Assembly: GCA_045805565.1 (NCBI GenBank)
Contig: JBJMKZ010000026.1
Span: forward strand, 1 to 24,492
Length of the DNA stretch: 24,492 nucleotides
Direction: 5' to 3'
Source of the DNA: DATAEY01 sp045805565
GTDB lineage: Bacteria > Actinomycetota > Thermoleophilia > Solirubrobacterales > Solirubrobacteraceae
The notes beneath the pieces were generated by a model. That model was not told the DNA's origin and searched no databases. It saw nothing but the letters and a program-made list of their open reading frames with translations. Each line of letters opens with the position of its first letter. The first letter of the stretch is position 1. The position numbers were made by a program, and so were the translations under genes. Of this stretch, positions 7,120 to 14,168 are shown piece after piece.

Positions 7120-8313
7120 GTGCCCGAGACAACCGAAACCGGCGCCGGCGAGGTCGGCCAGCGTTACTTCGCCGCCGTGGCGGGGCGCGACGTCGACGCG
7201 ATGCTCGCCTGCTGGGCGCCGGACGGCGTCGAGGTCGTCTCCGGTGAGCGGATTCCCCTGCCCGACGGCTTCCGCGCCTACTTCGGCGAGGTCTTCGGCG
7301 CCTTCCCGGACTTCGCCTTCACCATCCTCGACACCGTCGCCGAGGGCGATCGCTTCGTCTGCCGCTACCGCATCACGGGCACGTTCGCCGGCCCGGGCGG
7401 CTTCCAGGGCATGGAGCCGAACGGCGCCCGCATCTCCCTCGAGGGATGCGACGTGCTGCAGGTGCGCGACGGTGCCATCCATCGCAACGACGCGTTCCTC
7501 GACGGCATGCAGATCGCCCGGGCCCTCGGGGTGGTCCCGGCCGCCGACTCGGTCCAGCAGGAGAGGCTGACCAAGCTCGTCAATCTCAGGACCCGGCTGG
7601 CCACGTGGGCGATGGTGTCGCGACCCCGGCAGGTGGCGAACGGGGTGTGGATCGTGCGCGGCGGCTTCCCGGTGAAGTCTTTCAACGTCTACCTGCTCGA
7701 GGACGGGGACGGTGTCGCGGTGTTCGACGCCGGCATCCACGCGATGACCAGGGGGCTCTCGGCGATCGGGGCGCGCATGGGCGGGATCAGGCGGGTCATC
7801 CTGGGCCATGGTCACCACGATCACCGAGGGGCGGCACCGGGCCTCGGCGCGCCGGTGTACTGCCACCCCGCCGAGGTGCCCGTGGTCGAGGGCGACGGCG
7901 GCTGGAGCACCTTCGACTTCTCGAAGCTCAATCCCATCGGGCGGTTCCTGATGCCGCGGCTGCTTCGCAGCTGGGACGGCGGGCCGACCGGGGTCGAGGG
8001 CACGCTCGGCGAGGGTGACGAGGTGCTGGGATTCCGGGTCGTGCACATCCCGGGCCACTCGCCCGGGCAGATCGCCCTGTTCCGGGAATCGGACCGTCTG
8101 GCACTGACCACGGATTGCTTCTACACACTCGATCCGCAGACGACCCGCAAGGGGCCCCCGCGACTGCCGCACGCCGCCTTTACGCCCGACCCGGAGACGG
8201 CGCGGGCGAGCATCCGCAAGGTCGCGGCGCTGGAGCCCAGGGAGGCCTGGCCGGGGCACGCAGAGCCGGTGACCGGCGATGTGCGCTCGCAGCTGGAGGC
8301 GGCCGCGGCATAG
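7120..8313 (+). CDS. SnoaL-like domain fused to MBL-fold metallohydrolase
   Basis: A 397-residue two-domain protein. Residues about 8-140 resemble the SnoaL-like/NTF2-like polyketide-cyclase fold (GQRYFAAVAGRDVDAMLACW, then FRAYFGEVFGAFPDFAFTIL and the terminal DGAIHRNDAFLDGMQIARALG). Residues about 170-397 are a metallo-beta-lactamase-fold hydrolase: the metal motif His230-x-His232-His233-Asp234-His235 (HGHHDH), a further His in HIPGHSPGQ, an Asp in LTTDC and a terminal His in WPGHAEP, enough to bind two metals. The linker carries QQERLTKLVNLRTRLATWAM. The substrate is unknown; the MBL part looks like the glyoxalase II/thioesterase-like group. The single frame with a strong ribosome binding site shows a genuine fusion rather than a sequencing join. 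Confidence 0.85.
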   Translation: MPETTETGAGEVGQRYFAAVAGRDVDAMLACWAPDGVEVVSGERIPLPDGFRAYFGEVFGAFPDFAFTILDTVAEGDRFVCRYRITGTFAGPGGFQGMEPNGARISLEGCDVLQVRDGAIHRNDAFLDGMQIARALGVVPAADSVQQERLTKLVNLRTRLATWAMVSRPRQVANGVWIVRGGFPVKSFNVYLLEDGDGVAVFDAGIHAMTRGLSAIGARMGGIRRVILGHGHHDHRGAAPGLGAPVYCHPAEVPVVEGDGGWSTFDFSKLNPIGRFLMPRLLRSWDGGPTGVEGTLGEGDEVLGFRVVHIPGHSPGQIALFRESDRLALTTDCFYTLDPQTTRKGPPRLPHAAFTPDPETARASIRKVAALEPREAWPGHAEPVTGDVRSQLEAAAA

Positions 8314-8395
8314 GGCCAGTGGATCTCGCTGCGCGGGCGCGCGAGTGCCTGCACCGCTCGCCCCGCCGTTGCGCCGCGGCGCACCTGCGGTCAAG

Positions 8396-8740
8396 ATGCT
8401 TCCCGTGGCCGCCTCGACTGGGCCAGAGCCGCCTCGCAGCTGCCCCCGGTGCGGAGCGCTGGCGCCCGCCGACGCAGCCCAGTGCCCCAACTGCGGGCGG
8501 GCGCTCGGACCCGGCAGGGGTCCCAGCGGCGCGGCGATCGCCGCCGTGGCGCTGGTGGCGCTGCTGGCCGGCATCGTGATCGCCCTCGTCCTCTCCGACC
8601 AGAACCGACACCGCACCGCCACCAGCACTCACACGACGCAGACGGTCAGCGTCCCCGCGGCGCCGCCGCCTCCCTCCACCGTGACGGTTCGGACCCGCAC
8701 CGTCACCACCCCGGTTCCCCCGACGACCACGGTTCCGTGA
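8396..8740 (+). CDS. zinc-ribbon single-pass membrane protein
   Basis: From the ATG at 8396 the protein has 114 residues. A rubredoxin-like zinc ribbon has two CxxC knuckles (Cys16-x2-Cys19 in CPRCG and Cys30-x2-Cys33 in CPNCG), followed by one membrane helix (about 46-66, AIAAVALVALLAGIVIALVL) and a Thr/Pro/Val-rich tail (TVTVRTRTVTTPVPPTTTVP). By the usual orientation the ribbon is cytoplasmic and the tail extracellular. Such proteins are common and mostly uncharacterised in actinobacteria. No strong ribosome binding site is seen; a GTG at 8405 is an alternative start. Confidence 0.68.
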   Translation: MLPVAASTGPEPPRSCPRCGALAPADAAQCPNCGRALGPGRGPSGAAIAAVALVALLAGIVIALVLSDQNRHRTATSTHTTQTVSVPAAPPPPSTVTVRTRTVTTPVPPTTTVP

Positions 8741-8780
8741 GCCCCCTCGGCGCGCCGCGTCCCTGAGAGATCCGTCAAGC

Positions 8781-9554
8781 TCAGCGCCAGCCGCTGTACA
8801 GCATGGCGACGGCGCCGGTTAGCAGGAGCGCCGAGAAGCCCAGGCGTGCGAGTCGCGCCCGGGGGTCGCGCGACGAGGCTCGCGTCGGCTCGAGCACCAG
8901 ACGCCCGGCCGCGTAGGCGCCGACGACGGCCACGAACATCGTCCCGGGAACGTGCAGCGCCGGCCTCGCGGCCAGAGCGCCCACGAGCACCACGGCCGCA
9001 AAGATTGCCTCCAAGAGCTGCGTTGGGTAACGACGGCGCCATCGTCCGTGCTGGTCCGGCAGCCGGACACCGAGCCGCCCCGCGGTCTCACGACCGCCGC
9101 AGCAGCCGTTCATCAGGCAGCCGACGCGGGTCAGGATCAGCCCAACCAGCATCGTCACCACCGCCGCATCCCAGAACGGCCAGAACGGCAGGTCGGCGAG
9201 CGGGAGCACCACGATCGAGGCGCCGACGCCCCCCACCAGGCCGCCGTAGAGCGCCGCGCCTCCGTCCGAGCGCCTCCACAGCCGACGCGGGTCCTCGCGA
9301 AACACCCGGAGGTGCTCGATCACGAACCACAGTCGCGCCCCGACCAACGCCGGCACGAGCAGCACGACGATCGTCAACGCGGCCGTGCGCTCGTCGAGCC
9401 CCTCCGTCCCGGCGACGGCGGCGCCGGCCAGCACGCCCGCGACGCAACCGAGGTAGAGCATCGCCGTGTAGCTGGGGACCCGCAGCCGCCCGATCTCGAG
9501 CAGGTGGCGCCGCCCGAGCACGAACCGCGTGGGAGAAGCGCCGGGCGGGCTCAC
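8781..9554 (-). CDS. lgt: prolipoprotein diacylglyceryl transferase, divergent type
   Basis: Integral membrane enzyme that moves diacylglycerol from phosphatidylglycerol to the lipobox Cys of prolipoproteins. From the GTG at 9554 it has 257 residues and about seven hydrophobic segments. Visible Lgt features are GGAALYGGLVGG (99-110), TRVGCLMNGCCGG (142-154) and Tyr214-x3-Arg218-x3-Glu222 in AYAAGRLVLEPTR, which matches the conserved C-terminal Y-x3-R-x3-E pattern. It is atypical: the usual GRxxNFxNxE signature reads RVGCLMNGCC, and the His of the first motif is Tyr103. The start GTG overlaps the lspA stop (GTGA), so the two are translationally coupled. The frame stays open upstream to 9629, but that stretch lies within lspA. 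Confidence 0.8.
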   Translation of the reverse strand: MSPPGASPTRFVLGRRHLLEIGRLRVPSYTAMLYLGCVAGVLAGAAVAGTEGLDERTAALTIVVLLVPALVGARLWFVIEHLRVFREDPRRLWRRSDGGAALYGGLVGGVGASIVVLPLADLPFWPFWDAAVVTMLVGLILTRVGCLMNGCCGGRETAGRLGVRLPDQHGRWRRRYPTQLLEAIFAAVVLVGALAARPALHVPGTMFVAVVGAYAAGRLVLEPTRASSRDPRARLARLGFSALLLTGAVAMLYSGWR

Positions 9555-9985
9555 AACAGGCCGGCGGCGACCAGGGCGACCCCGGCGACGATTGCGGCAT
9601 CGGCGAGATTGAACGTCGGCCACCTCCACAGCACGATGAAGTCCACCACGCAGCCGCGGAGGAGTCGGTCCGCGAGGTTGCTCGTCGCGCCGCCGAGCGC
9701 CAGCCCGAGGCCGACCGCCAGGCCGGGTGCGGATTGCGCAGAGCCGGGCGGGGCAGTCGCCACGACGAGCGCGAGGACCGCCACCACCGCGATCCAGGCG
9801 ATCACCGCCGGCCCGCCACGAAGCCCCAGCGCCCCCAGTCGCGCGGTGTGGACGAGCCGCAGCCCGACGGCGGGGACCGGGGCGTGACGCTCACGGGCGG
9901 CCAGGCACCTCAGGGCCAGGTACTTGCTGGCCTGGTCGAGCGCTCCCGCGGCGGCCGCGGCGGCCAACAGGGTTGCACCGCTCAT
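9551..9985 (-). CDS. lspA: lipoprotein signal peptidase (signal peptidase II)
   Basis: Aspartic membrane peptidase of 144 residues that cleaves signal peptides of diacylated prolipoproteins. Family motifs are visible: DQASKYLA (17-24), GGATSNLADRLLRGCVVDFI (98-117) and FNLADAAI (125-132). The catalytic Asp pair should be Asp115 (VVD) and Asp129 (LAD). Four hydrophobic segments are present. The protein is somewhat short, and the spacing between the two Asp residues (14) is smaller than in the Pseudomonas enzyme (19). It directly precedes and overlaps lgt, so two successive steps of lipoprotein maturation (Lgt, then LspA) are made from one message. Confidence 0.85.
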   Translation of the reverse strand: MSGATLLAAAAAAGALDQASKYLALRCLAARERHAPVPAVGLRLVHTARLGALGLRGGPAVIAWIAVVAVLALVVATAPPGSAQSAPGLAVGLGLALGGATSNLADRLLRGCVVDFIVLWRWPTFNLADAAIVAGVALVAAGLL

Positions 9986-10111
9986 CCTGCGTGGGCCTCC
10001 CCGATCGCCACCATGCCGCGAAGCCTAGATCGACCCGTACCCGAGCGCAGCGTCCCGAGGTGGGAGCAGGCGGTCGGCCACCGGCGGGCGTCAGAATGTC
10101 GTGACCACCGC

Positions 10112-10146
10112 GGCGCTGCGCCGCCTTCGATCGGCGGTGCAGCGCC
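10112..10146. other. long G+C-rich hairpin in the lspA/hydrolase divergent region
   Basis: GGCGCTGC-G-CCGCC and GGCGG-T-GCAGCGCC form a 14-pair stem (one G-T wobble) closed by the 7-base loop TTCGATC. It lies 45 bases before the ATG of the dienelactone hydrolase and 126 bases before lspA, in a 206-base divergent intergenic region. There is no T tract, so a simple terminator is unlikely; it could be an RNA element in the hydrolase leader or a regulator site. Confidence 0.7.
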
Positions 10147-10191
10147 CCCGGGTGCCATGCCCTCGAACCACGACGCCAGCCGTTCCCAGCG

Positions 10192-10911
10192 ATGACCGAG
10201 GCAACCAGCCTGGAGCTGCACCTGGACGGACAGCCCGTGCCCGCGCGCCTGGCGCTGCCCGAGGGCCCGGGCCCGCATCCCGGCGTGCTGGTGATCCACG
10301 AGCTGTGGGGGCTGACCGCCGATATCGAGAGGATCTGCGAGCGCCTGGCGACCGCCGGGTACGCGGCGCTTGCCGGCGAGCTCTACGGACCCGGTCCGCG
10401 CCCGCTCTGCATTGCCCGAGCCATACGCGACCTCACCCGCGCCGAGGGCGAGCTCGGCATGAGCCGCGCCAAGACGGCCTTCGAGCTGCTGCGCCGCCGC
10501 CCCGAGGTAGACGCCTCCCGGACCGGGGCGATCGGCTTCTGCATGGGCGGCGGTTTCGCGCTGCTGCTCGGTGCCACCGAGGACCTGCGCGCCACGAGCG
10601 TCAACTACGGGCGCGTGCCGGAGTCCACCGCCCGGTTGGCTGGCCTCTGCCCCGTGGTGGGCAGCTACGGGGGAACGGATCGCGACCTGCTGCCTCACTT
10701 CGAGCGCCTGCGAGGCTTCCTGGAGGAGAACTCGATCCCTCACGATGTCGAGCTCTATCCGCAGGCCGGGCACAGCTTCATGAACCGCACCGTCCCCGGC
10801 CCGGCCGCCCGGCTCGTGCGGCCCCTCGCGGCGATCGAATACCGCCACAGCGAGGCCGAGGACGCCTGGCGCCGGATCCTCGCCTTCTTCGCAGAGCACT
10901 TGGGCGACTGA
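10192..10911 (+). CDS. dienelactone hydrolase family protein
   Basis: Alpha/beta hydrolase of 239 residues. The DLH catalytic triad is present: Cys117 in GFCMGGG, Asp163 in GGTD and His194 in AGHSF; VIHELWGL (34-41) includes the conserved Glu37 that activates the Cys nucleophile in DLH enzymes. The length matches the family (about 235-250). Substrate cannot be stated: many members hydrolyse lactones or esters outside the chlorocatechol pathway, and no other catechol gene is nearby. It stands alone, facing the small - strand gene at 10931-11170, with a weak hairpin (GGGCG/CGCCC, 10902-10918) at its end. Confidence 0.9.
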   Translation: MTEATSLELHLDGQPVPARLALPEGPGPHPGVLVIHELWGLTADIERICERLATAGYAALAGELYGPGPRPLCIARAIRDLTRAEGELGMSRAKTAFELLRRRPEVDASRTGAIGFCMGGGFALLLGATEDLRATSVNYGRVPESTARLAGLCPVVGSYGGTDRDLLPHFERLRGFLEENSIPHDVELYPQAGHSFMNRTVPGPAARLVRPLAAIEYRHSEAEDAWRRILAFFAEHLGD

Positions 10912-10930
10912 GGCGCCCGCCACGTCGGTA

Positions 10931-11170
10931 CTAGCCGCGGCCGGCCAGGACCAGCCGCGCGATGTCGAGCACCTGCTCGGCACCCAGGGAGTCATAGGGC
11001 CGGCGCTCCAGGGCCTCCAACGCCTGATGCTCCTCGGGACGGTCGCGAGCCAGCTCGCGCAGCGTCGCGGTCAGGCTGCCGACTTCACCCGCCTGCGCCT
11101 CGAGGATGCGCACCTGCGCCGGGGGGAGCCCCCGGCGCAGGTCGTCGTCGTACAACCCGCCGCCGGACAT
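10931..11170 (-). CDS. small hypothetical protein
   Basis: An ATG-started frame of 79 residues, acidic and helical, with the stretches YDDDLRRGLPPAQVRILEAQ and EEHQALEALERRPYDSLGAE. No transmembrane segment, no cysteines, no family recognised. The sequence has the amphipathic character of a real protein rather than the Arg/Pro/Ala bias of shadow frames, and it lies in the gap between the hydrolase and the secreted protein at 11262. No strong ribosome binding site is visible. Confidence 0.55.
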   Translation of the reverse strand: MSGGGLYDDDLRRGLPPAQVRILEAQAGEVGSLTATLRELARDRPEEHQALEALERRPYDSLGAEQVLDIARLVLAGRG

Positions 11171-11261
11171 CGTGAGCGACCAACTGTAACTCCAGGTCGC
11201 GCCGGGCCGGCAAGCGACGCGGTGCCGTGCGCGAAGGTCACAGGGCTCTGAAAGCGGGCTC

Positions 11262-11960
11262 TCAGTGGCTGACCGAGACCAGCTCGTAGTGCTCGCTTCC
11301 GTCGGCCACCGCCTCCTTCAGCTCACCCACTCCCTTGGCGTACCACTTGTTCTCGGACTGGGGATCCAGCGGCGAGGTCTCCACGGTCTCCAGCACGTTG
11401 GTGAAGGTGCCGTAGGGGACGGTCACCGTCTCGTTCAGGCTCAGCACCTTGGCCTGGTCCTCGGCCACGCCGGGGGCGTCCTCCTCCTTGTAGGTGTCGC
11501 CCACCTTGGGATTGGCCTCCTGGATGATCCCAGGCTTGGCGCCGTTTTCGCCGGCCTTCCAGGAGTCGCTGGCCAGCACGAACTTGCTGCCCTTGAGCTC
11601 GAACGAGTCCTCGCCCATGTACCAGACGTTGCCCTGGTTGTCCTGGGCGTAGTAGTCATCGGTCTTCTCGATCACCTTCCCCTTGACCGCGACCTCGTCA
11701 TGGACCGCGCGGGCCTTGACGCCGTCGATGGTGGGGGTCTTGCCGGTCACCGACTCGGTGTCGGTGGAGGGCTGCTTGTCCACCTCGCCGGTGAAGTGGA
11801 AAGTGGTCCCCGACGGGAACGGCAGCCAGGGGTTGTCGATCGTCGTCGACTTGGTGAAGTCGTTGGGGTTGAAGTTCGTCGCGGCGCTGGCCGGGGCCGC
11901 CAGGGCCAGGGCGCCCAGCAGCGCGCCTGCCAAGGCGGCGGTGAGAGGTAGGCGCGACAT
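11262..11960 (-). CDS. secreted hypothetical protein (NPWLPFPSGTTF-type)
   Basis: From the ATG at 11960, preceded by AAAGGAG (11968-11974, - strand), the protein has 232 residues. It begins with a Sec signal peptide (MSRLPLTAALAGALLGALAL ending in ASA). The mature part has TIDNPWLPFPSGTTFHFTGE, a recurring opening in secreted proteins of soil actinobacteria and acidobacteria, then beta-rich sequence with DDYYAQDNQGNVWYMGED and a C-terminal WYAKGVGELKE. It is rich in Thr, Asp, Glu and Lys, with no Cys after the signal. Function unknown. The open frame extends upstream to 12017, but the ribosome binding site favours 11960. Confidence 0.85.
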   Translation of the reverse strand: MSRLPLTAALAGALLGALALAAPASAATNFNPNDFTKSTTIDNPWLPFPSGTTFHFTGEVDKQPSTDTESVTGKTPTIDGVKARAVHDEVAVKGKVIEKTDDYYAQDNQGNVWYMGEDSFELKGSKFVLASDSWKAGENGAKPGIIQEANPKVGDTYKEEDAPGVAEDQAKVLSLNETVTVPYGTFTNVLETVETSPLDPQSENKWYAKGVGELKEAVADGSEHYELVSVSH

Positions 11961-12184
11961 CGCACAGCTCCTTTCTCGGCGGCGCCTGCACGGGGCGACA
12001 CGCCGTAGATCGTCCACCTGAAGCCGGGTCGAAAAGACGTGGTACCAGCGGCGGATAAAGCCTTGATGAGAGCCGTCCTCGACGTGGCTGGCGATGTCCC
12101 GCCGGTGGCCGAAGGGTTCCTCGAACTGGCCCGGCCGTGGTTTGTACGCCTACTTCCCCCGCCACGGTTTCATGGCGCGTGGCA

Positions 12185-12568
12185 CTACGACGCTACAGGC
12201 TGGGTGAGCACGCGTTCGAGCACAAAGGTCTCGATGCCCAGGTCGGGATCGATGTGGTTCTGGCTCAGGTAGGCGATGACCTTACGGCGGGTGAGGTCCT
12301 CGATGGCGGCGGTGAGCGCGTCGCCCATGGTGTCCTGAAACTCCTTGCGGGTATCGAGGACCTGCTTGTGGCGCCCATGCTCGACCAACGTGCGCTCTCC
12401 CTTGGTCAACGTGTCACGCATCACGCAGGTCACCAGGTCGTCGGCGATATAGGTGCGCGCTTGGGTGGGGCCACGCCCGGTGTATTCGCGCAGCACATGC
12501 ACGACCGCGTTGGAGATCGCCACCGCCAGCTTTTGCTGCTCTGGGTGATGCTCTTCGGTGCTGGGCAT
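12185..12568 (-). CDS. DUF2294 / MpsC-like protein
   Basis: A 127-residue soluble protein. The family hallmarks are AVAISNAVVHVLREYTGRGP, TYIADDLVTCVMRDTLT and TKGERTLVEHG in the N-terminal half, and ALTAAIEDLTRRKVIAYLSQ followed by FVLE in the second. This matches DUF2294 (Na-translocating decarboxylase-associated/MpsC), a component linked to bicarbonate transport in staphylococci, where it works with the membrane proteins MpsA and MpsB. Neither partner gene is in the window, so the transport role is not supported here. A purine-rich AGGGGG lies just upstream of the ATG. The 224 bases between it and the secreted protein hold no gene I can support. Confidence 0.85.
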   Translation of the reverse strand: MPSTEEHHPEQQKLAVAISNAVVHVLREYTGRGPTQARTYIADDLVTCVMRDTLTKGERTLVEHGRHKQVLDTRKEFQDTMGDALTAAIEDLTRRKVIAYLSQNHIDPDLGIETFVLERVLTQPVAS

Positions 12569-12856
12569 CCCAGCCCCCTAACGGCCCATCCTGCAAGGCA
12601 TGCCGCGCGCGAGGCTGAGGATGGACAGCGAGAACCCAACGGCGGGCTGCACCCAGCATACTCCGATCAGGCCCGGGCACGTGGAGCGCTGACCCGGAGA
12701 AGGTCTCAGCGGGTTGAAGAACGTCTGAGCGCGCCAGCATCTGAAACCTCGCGCCCGGACGCGGCCGCGAAAGAGCGTATCGTTGGGGAGACGCCCGTGA
12801 GCCTCTCGCCGCACCGCTCACTTTCGGGCCGACCGCTTCGAGCGGGTGCGGAGATC

Positions 12857-12861
12857 GGAGG
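12857..12861 (+). promoter_or_regulatory. Shine-Dalgarno deciding an ATG start
   Basis: GGAGG lies five bases before the ATG at 12867 and favours it over the in-frame GTG at 12846. Confidence 0.65.
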
Positions 12862-12866
12862 CGGCC

Positions 12867-13241
12867 ATGCAGCTTCAGCCCTCGCCTCGAAGTTTTCGTG
12901 TCGAGGCACAGCTCGAACGTGGAGTCGCCGTGCTATCGCTGTTTGGCGCCCTCGACATGTTCGCCATCGACCTCTTCGAGACCAAGCTGAAGACCGTCGA
13001 GGTACAGGCTCGCCGCGTCGTCTTGGACCTGCGCGGCCTGACCGCGCTGGAGAGCAGCGGGCTGGGAGTCATCCTCAGAGCCCAAACGCGCTCCCGCGTG
13101 GACGGATGGCACCTCGCAGTGGTGCGGGGGATCCCGAAGGTCGATGCGGTGTTCTCCAAGTCCCCCCTGGCCCGCGGGGTCAGGATGGTCAAGAACCCCG
13201 ACGGGCTGTTCTCGCCGCGATCTGAGCCCGTTGCGGGCTGA
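12867..13241 (+). CDS. STAS-domain anti-sigma factor antagonist
   Basis: A 124-residue single STAS domain, of the SpoIIAA/RsbV type that binds a kinase anti-sigma factor when unphosphorylated. Features are VLDLRGLTALESSGLGVIL, in which the SSG serine is the expected phosphorylation site, the N-terminal strand GVAVLSLFGALDM, and the C-terminal helix region KVDAVFSKSPLARGVRMV. No kinase, phosphatase or sigma factor gene is adjacent, so the partner must be elsewhere. The 298 bases upstream, shared with the divergent DUF2294 gene, contain no gene I can support. Confidence 0.85.
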   Translation: MQLQPSPRSFRVEAQLERGVAVLSLFGALDMFAIDLFETKLKTVEVQARRVVLDLRGLTALESSGLGVILRAQTRSRVDGWHLAVVRGIPKVDAVFSKSPLARGVRMVKNPDGLFSPRSEPVAG

Positions 13242-13348
13242 GCCAGAAGAAACTCTTCGCAAAATGCGGCCTTCGGAAGGCTGATAACCCGGTAATTGCC
13301 GATTTCCCGGCACCCGAGTGAGCCGACCTGTGATAGTGGGCAATTCGC

Positions 13349-13354
13349 TATAGG
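13349..13354 (+). promoter_or_regulatory. possible -10 element
   Basis: TATAGG, 47 bases before the ATG at 13402, in the least G+C-rich part of this intergenic region. No good -35 is found 17 bases upstream, so it is weakly supported. Confidence 0.25.
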
Positions 13355-13401
13355 ACCGCGTTCCGTCTGCTCGGCGGAAACGGGCCTGGAAAGGGGGGTT
13401 C

Positions 13402-13671
13402 ATGGCTCTTGCCGACCCCACCCCCGCGTTTCGCGGCTACCAGGACGAGGTCTGGGAGCTCATGCGCGGCGGACACCCTCTCGGCGGCGTAGAGGACGCC
13501 ATCGAGCAAACCGAAGTGGGCGAGGACCGCAAGGTCGCGCTGTGGCTGCTGGCCTTCTCGCTCAGCGACCCCGAGCAGGCACCGGACGATGGATTGCGAG
13601 GCCGTGACGAACCGCTCCAGGGCGCGGCTCGAGGGCGTCATCTGTCGCTCGTTACCGACCCGCTGAGCTAA
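13402..13671 (+). CDS. conserved-type small hypothetical protein
   Basis: An 89-residue frame with an ATG preceded by AAGGGGGG. The first 55 residues look like a folded helical domain (FRGYQDEVWELMRGGHPLGG, VEDAIEQTEVGEDRKVALWL, LLAFSLSDPEQ); I recall similar 'VWELMR...ALWLLAFS' small proteins in actinobacteria, but no function. The last 30 residues are of different, Gly/Arg-rich character, which could reflect a frameshift or simply a variable tail. It is followed after 11 bases by another small gene on the same strand. Confidence 0.65.
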   Translation: MALADPTPAFRGYQDEVWELMRGGHPLGGVEDAIEQTEVGEDRKVALWLLAFSLSDPEQAPDDGLRGRDEPLQGAARGRHLSLVTDPLS

Positions 13672-13682
13672 GGGGGCACGCG

Positions 13683-13931
13683 ATGTCCGACAAGCCGCTA
13701 TCAGCGGGCGCGCATGACGCAACCCAGGCCTACCTGCGCGAGCAGGCGCGTATGGCTAGGCGCCAGCGCAGAAAGGCGCAACGCAGAAAGGCGGAAGCCG
13801 GCGACGACGGCAATGGTCGGCTACCCGCCGCGCACCCGCTCGAGTTCGACGAACGCGGATTTCCAGTTCCCCAGTCCCATGACGAGGGGTTCACCGAACG
13901 GGTCAGGCGTCTGCTGGCTATCTCCCCCTAG
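13683..13931 (+). CDS. small basic hypothetical protein
   Basis: An 82-residue frame with ATG start and a purine-rich AGGGGGC upstream. A highly basic helix (ARMARRQRRKAQRRKAEAG) is followed by LEFDERGFPVPQSHDEGFTE and RVRRLLAISP. The FDERGFPVPQ block looks conserved rather than random. No enzymatic domain; possibly a nucleic-acid- or membrane-associated peptide. It ends just before a strong hairpin. Confidence 0.62.
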   Translation: MSDKPLSAGAHDATQAYLREQARMARRQRRKAQRRKAEAGDDGNGRLPAAHPLEFDERGFPVPQSHDEGFTERVRRLLAISP

Positions 13932-13942
13932 ATCGGAACTGG

Positions 13943-13969
13943 GAGAGCCCCGTGGATCACGGGGCTCTC
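13943..13969. terminator. perfect 12-bp hairpin, probable bidirectional terminator
   Basis: GAGAGCCCCGTG and CACGGGGCTCTC form a perfect stem around the 3-base loop GAT. It lies 11 bases after the stop at 13931 (+ strand) and 6 bases beyond the 3' end of tRNA-Pro (- strand), exactly between convergent units. No T tract follows on either strand, as is common for actinobacterial terminators. Confidence 0.7.
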
Positions 13970-13975
13970 GATCAG

Positions 13976-14049
13976 TCGGGGCGGTCGGATTTGAACCGAC
14001 GACCTTTCGGCCCCCAGCCGAATGCGCTACCAGGCTGCGCCACGCCCCG
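13976..14049 (-). tRNA. tRNA-Pro (anticodon GGG)
   Basis: A 74-base cloverleaf on the - strand. Acceptor CGGGGCG/CGCCCCG with C1-G72 and A73 discriminator, both typical of bacterial tRNA-Pro; D arm GCGC...GCGC; anticodon stem TTCGG/CCGAA with loop CTGGGGG, giving GGG at 34-36; T arm around GGTTCAAATCC. CCA is not encoded. It follows tRNA-Gly after a 6-base gap. Confidence 0.93.
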
Positions 14050-14055
14050 GGTCCA

Positions 14056-14126
14056 AGCGGGCGACGGGAATCGAACCCGCCCTAGGAGCTTGGAAGGCTC
14101 CTGTGCAACCACAACACTTCGCCCGC
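14056..14126 (-). tRNA. tRNA-Gly (anticodon TCC)
   Basis: A 71-base cloverleaf on the - strand. Acceptor GCGGGCG/CGCCCGC with a T discriminator; anticodon stem GGAGC/GCTCC with loop CTTCCAA, giving TCC at 34-36; T arm around GGGTTCGATTCCC. CCA is not encoded. It is the first gene of a two-tRNA unit with tRNA-Pro. Confidence 0.93.
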
Positions 14127-14138
14127 GGGTAGGGCCTG

Positions 14139-14144
14139 ATGATA
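14139..14144 (-). promoter_or_regulatory. possible -10 element for the tRNA-Gly/tRNA-Pro unit
   Basis: On the - strand TATCAT lies 12 bases before the 5' end of tRNA-Gly, a suitable distance for a short leader. No clear -35 is seen; the G+C palindrome GCCCCGCGGGGC (14145-14156) lies immediately upstream and may instead end the SDR transcript. Confidence 0.35.
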
Positions 14145-14168
14145 GCCCCGCGGGGCGCCGGCTCGCGG

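Noticed and set aside
6964..8628. Upstream extension of the secreted protein gene at 6607-6963 into a 673-codon frame
   Set aside because: It runs antisense through the whole SnoaL-MBL gene; the signal peptide begins at the internal ATG at 6963.
8748..8757. Palindrome CGGCGCGCCG between convergent genes as a terminator
   Set aside because: Only ten bases, no loop and no T tract; frequent by chance in this composition.
9982..10995. 337-codon - strand frame opposite the dienelactone hydrolase
   Set aside because: The sense strand carries the intact Cys-Asp-His triad; the antisense product has no recognisable domain.
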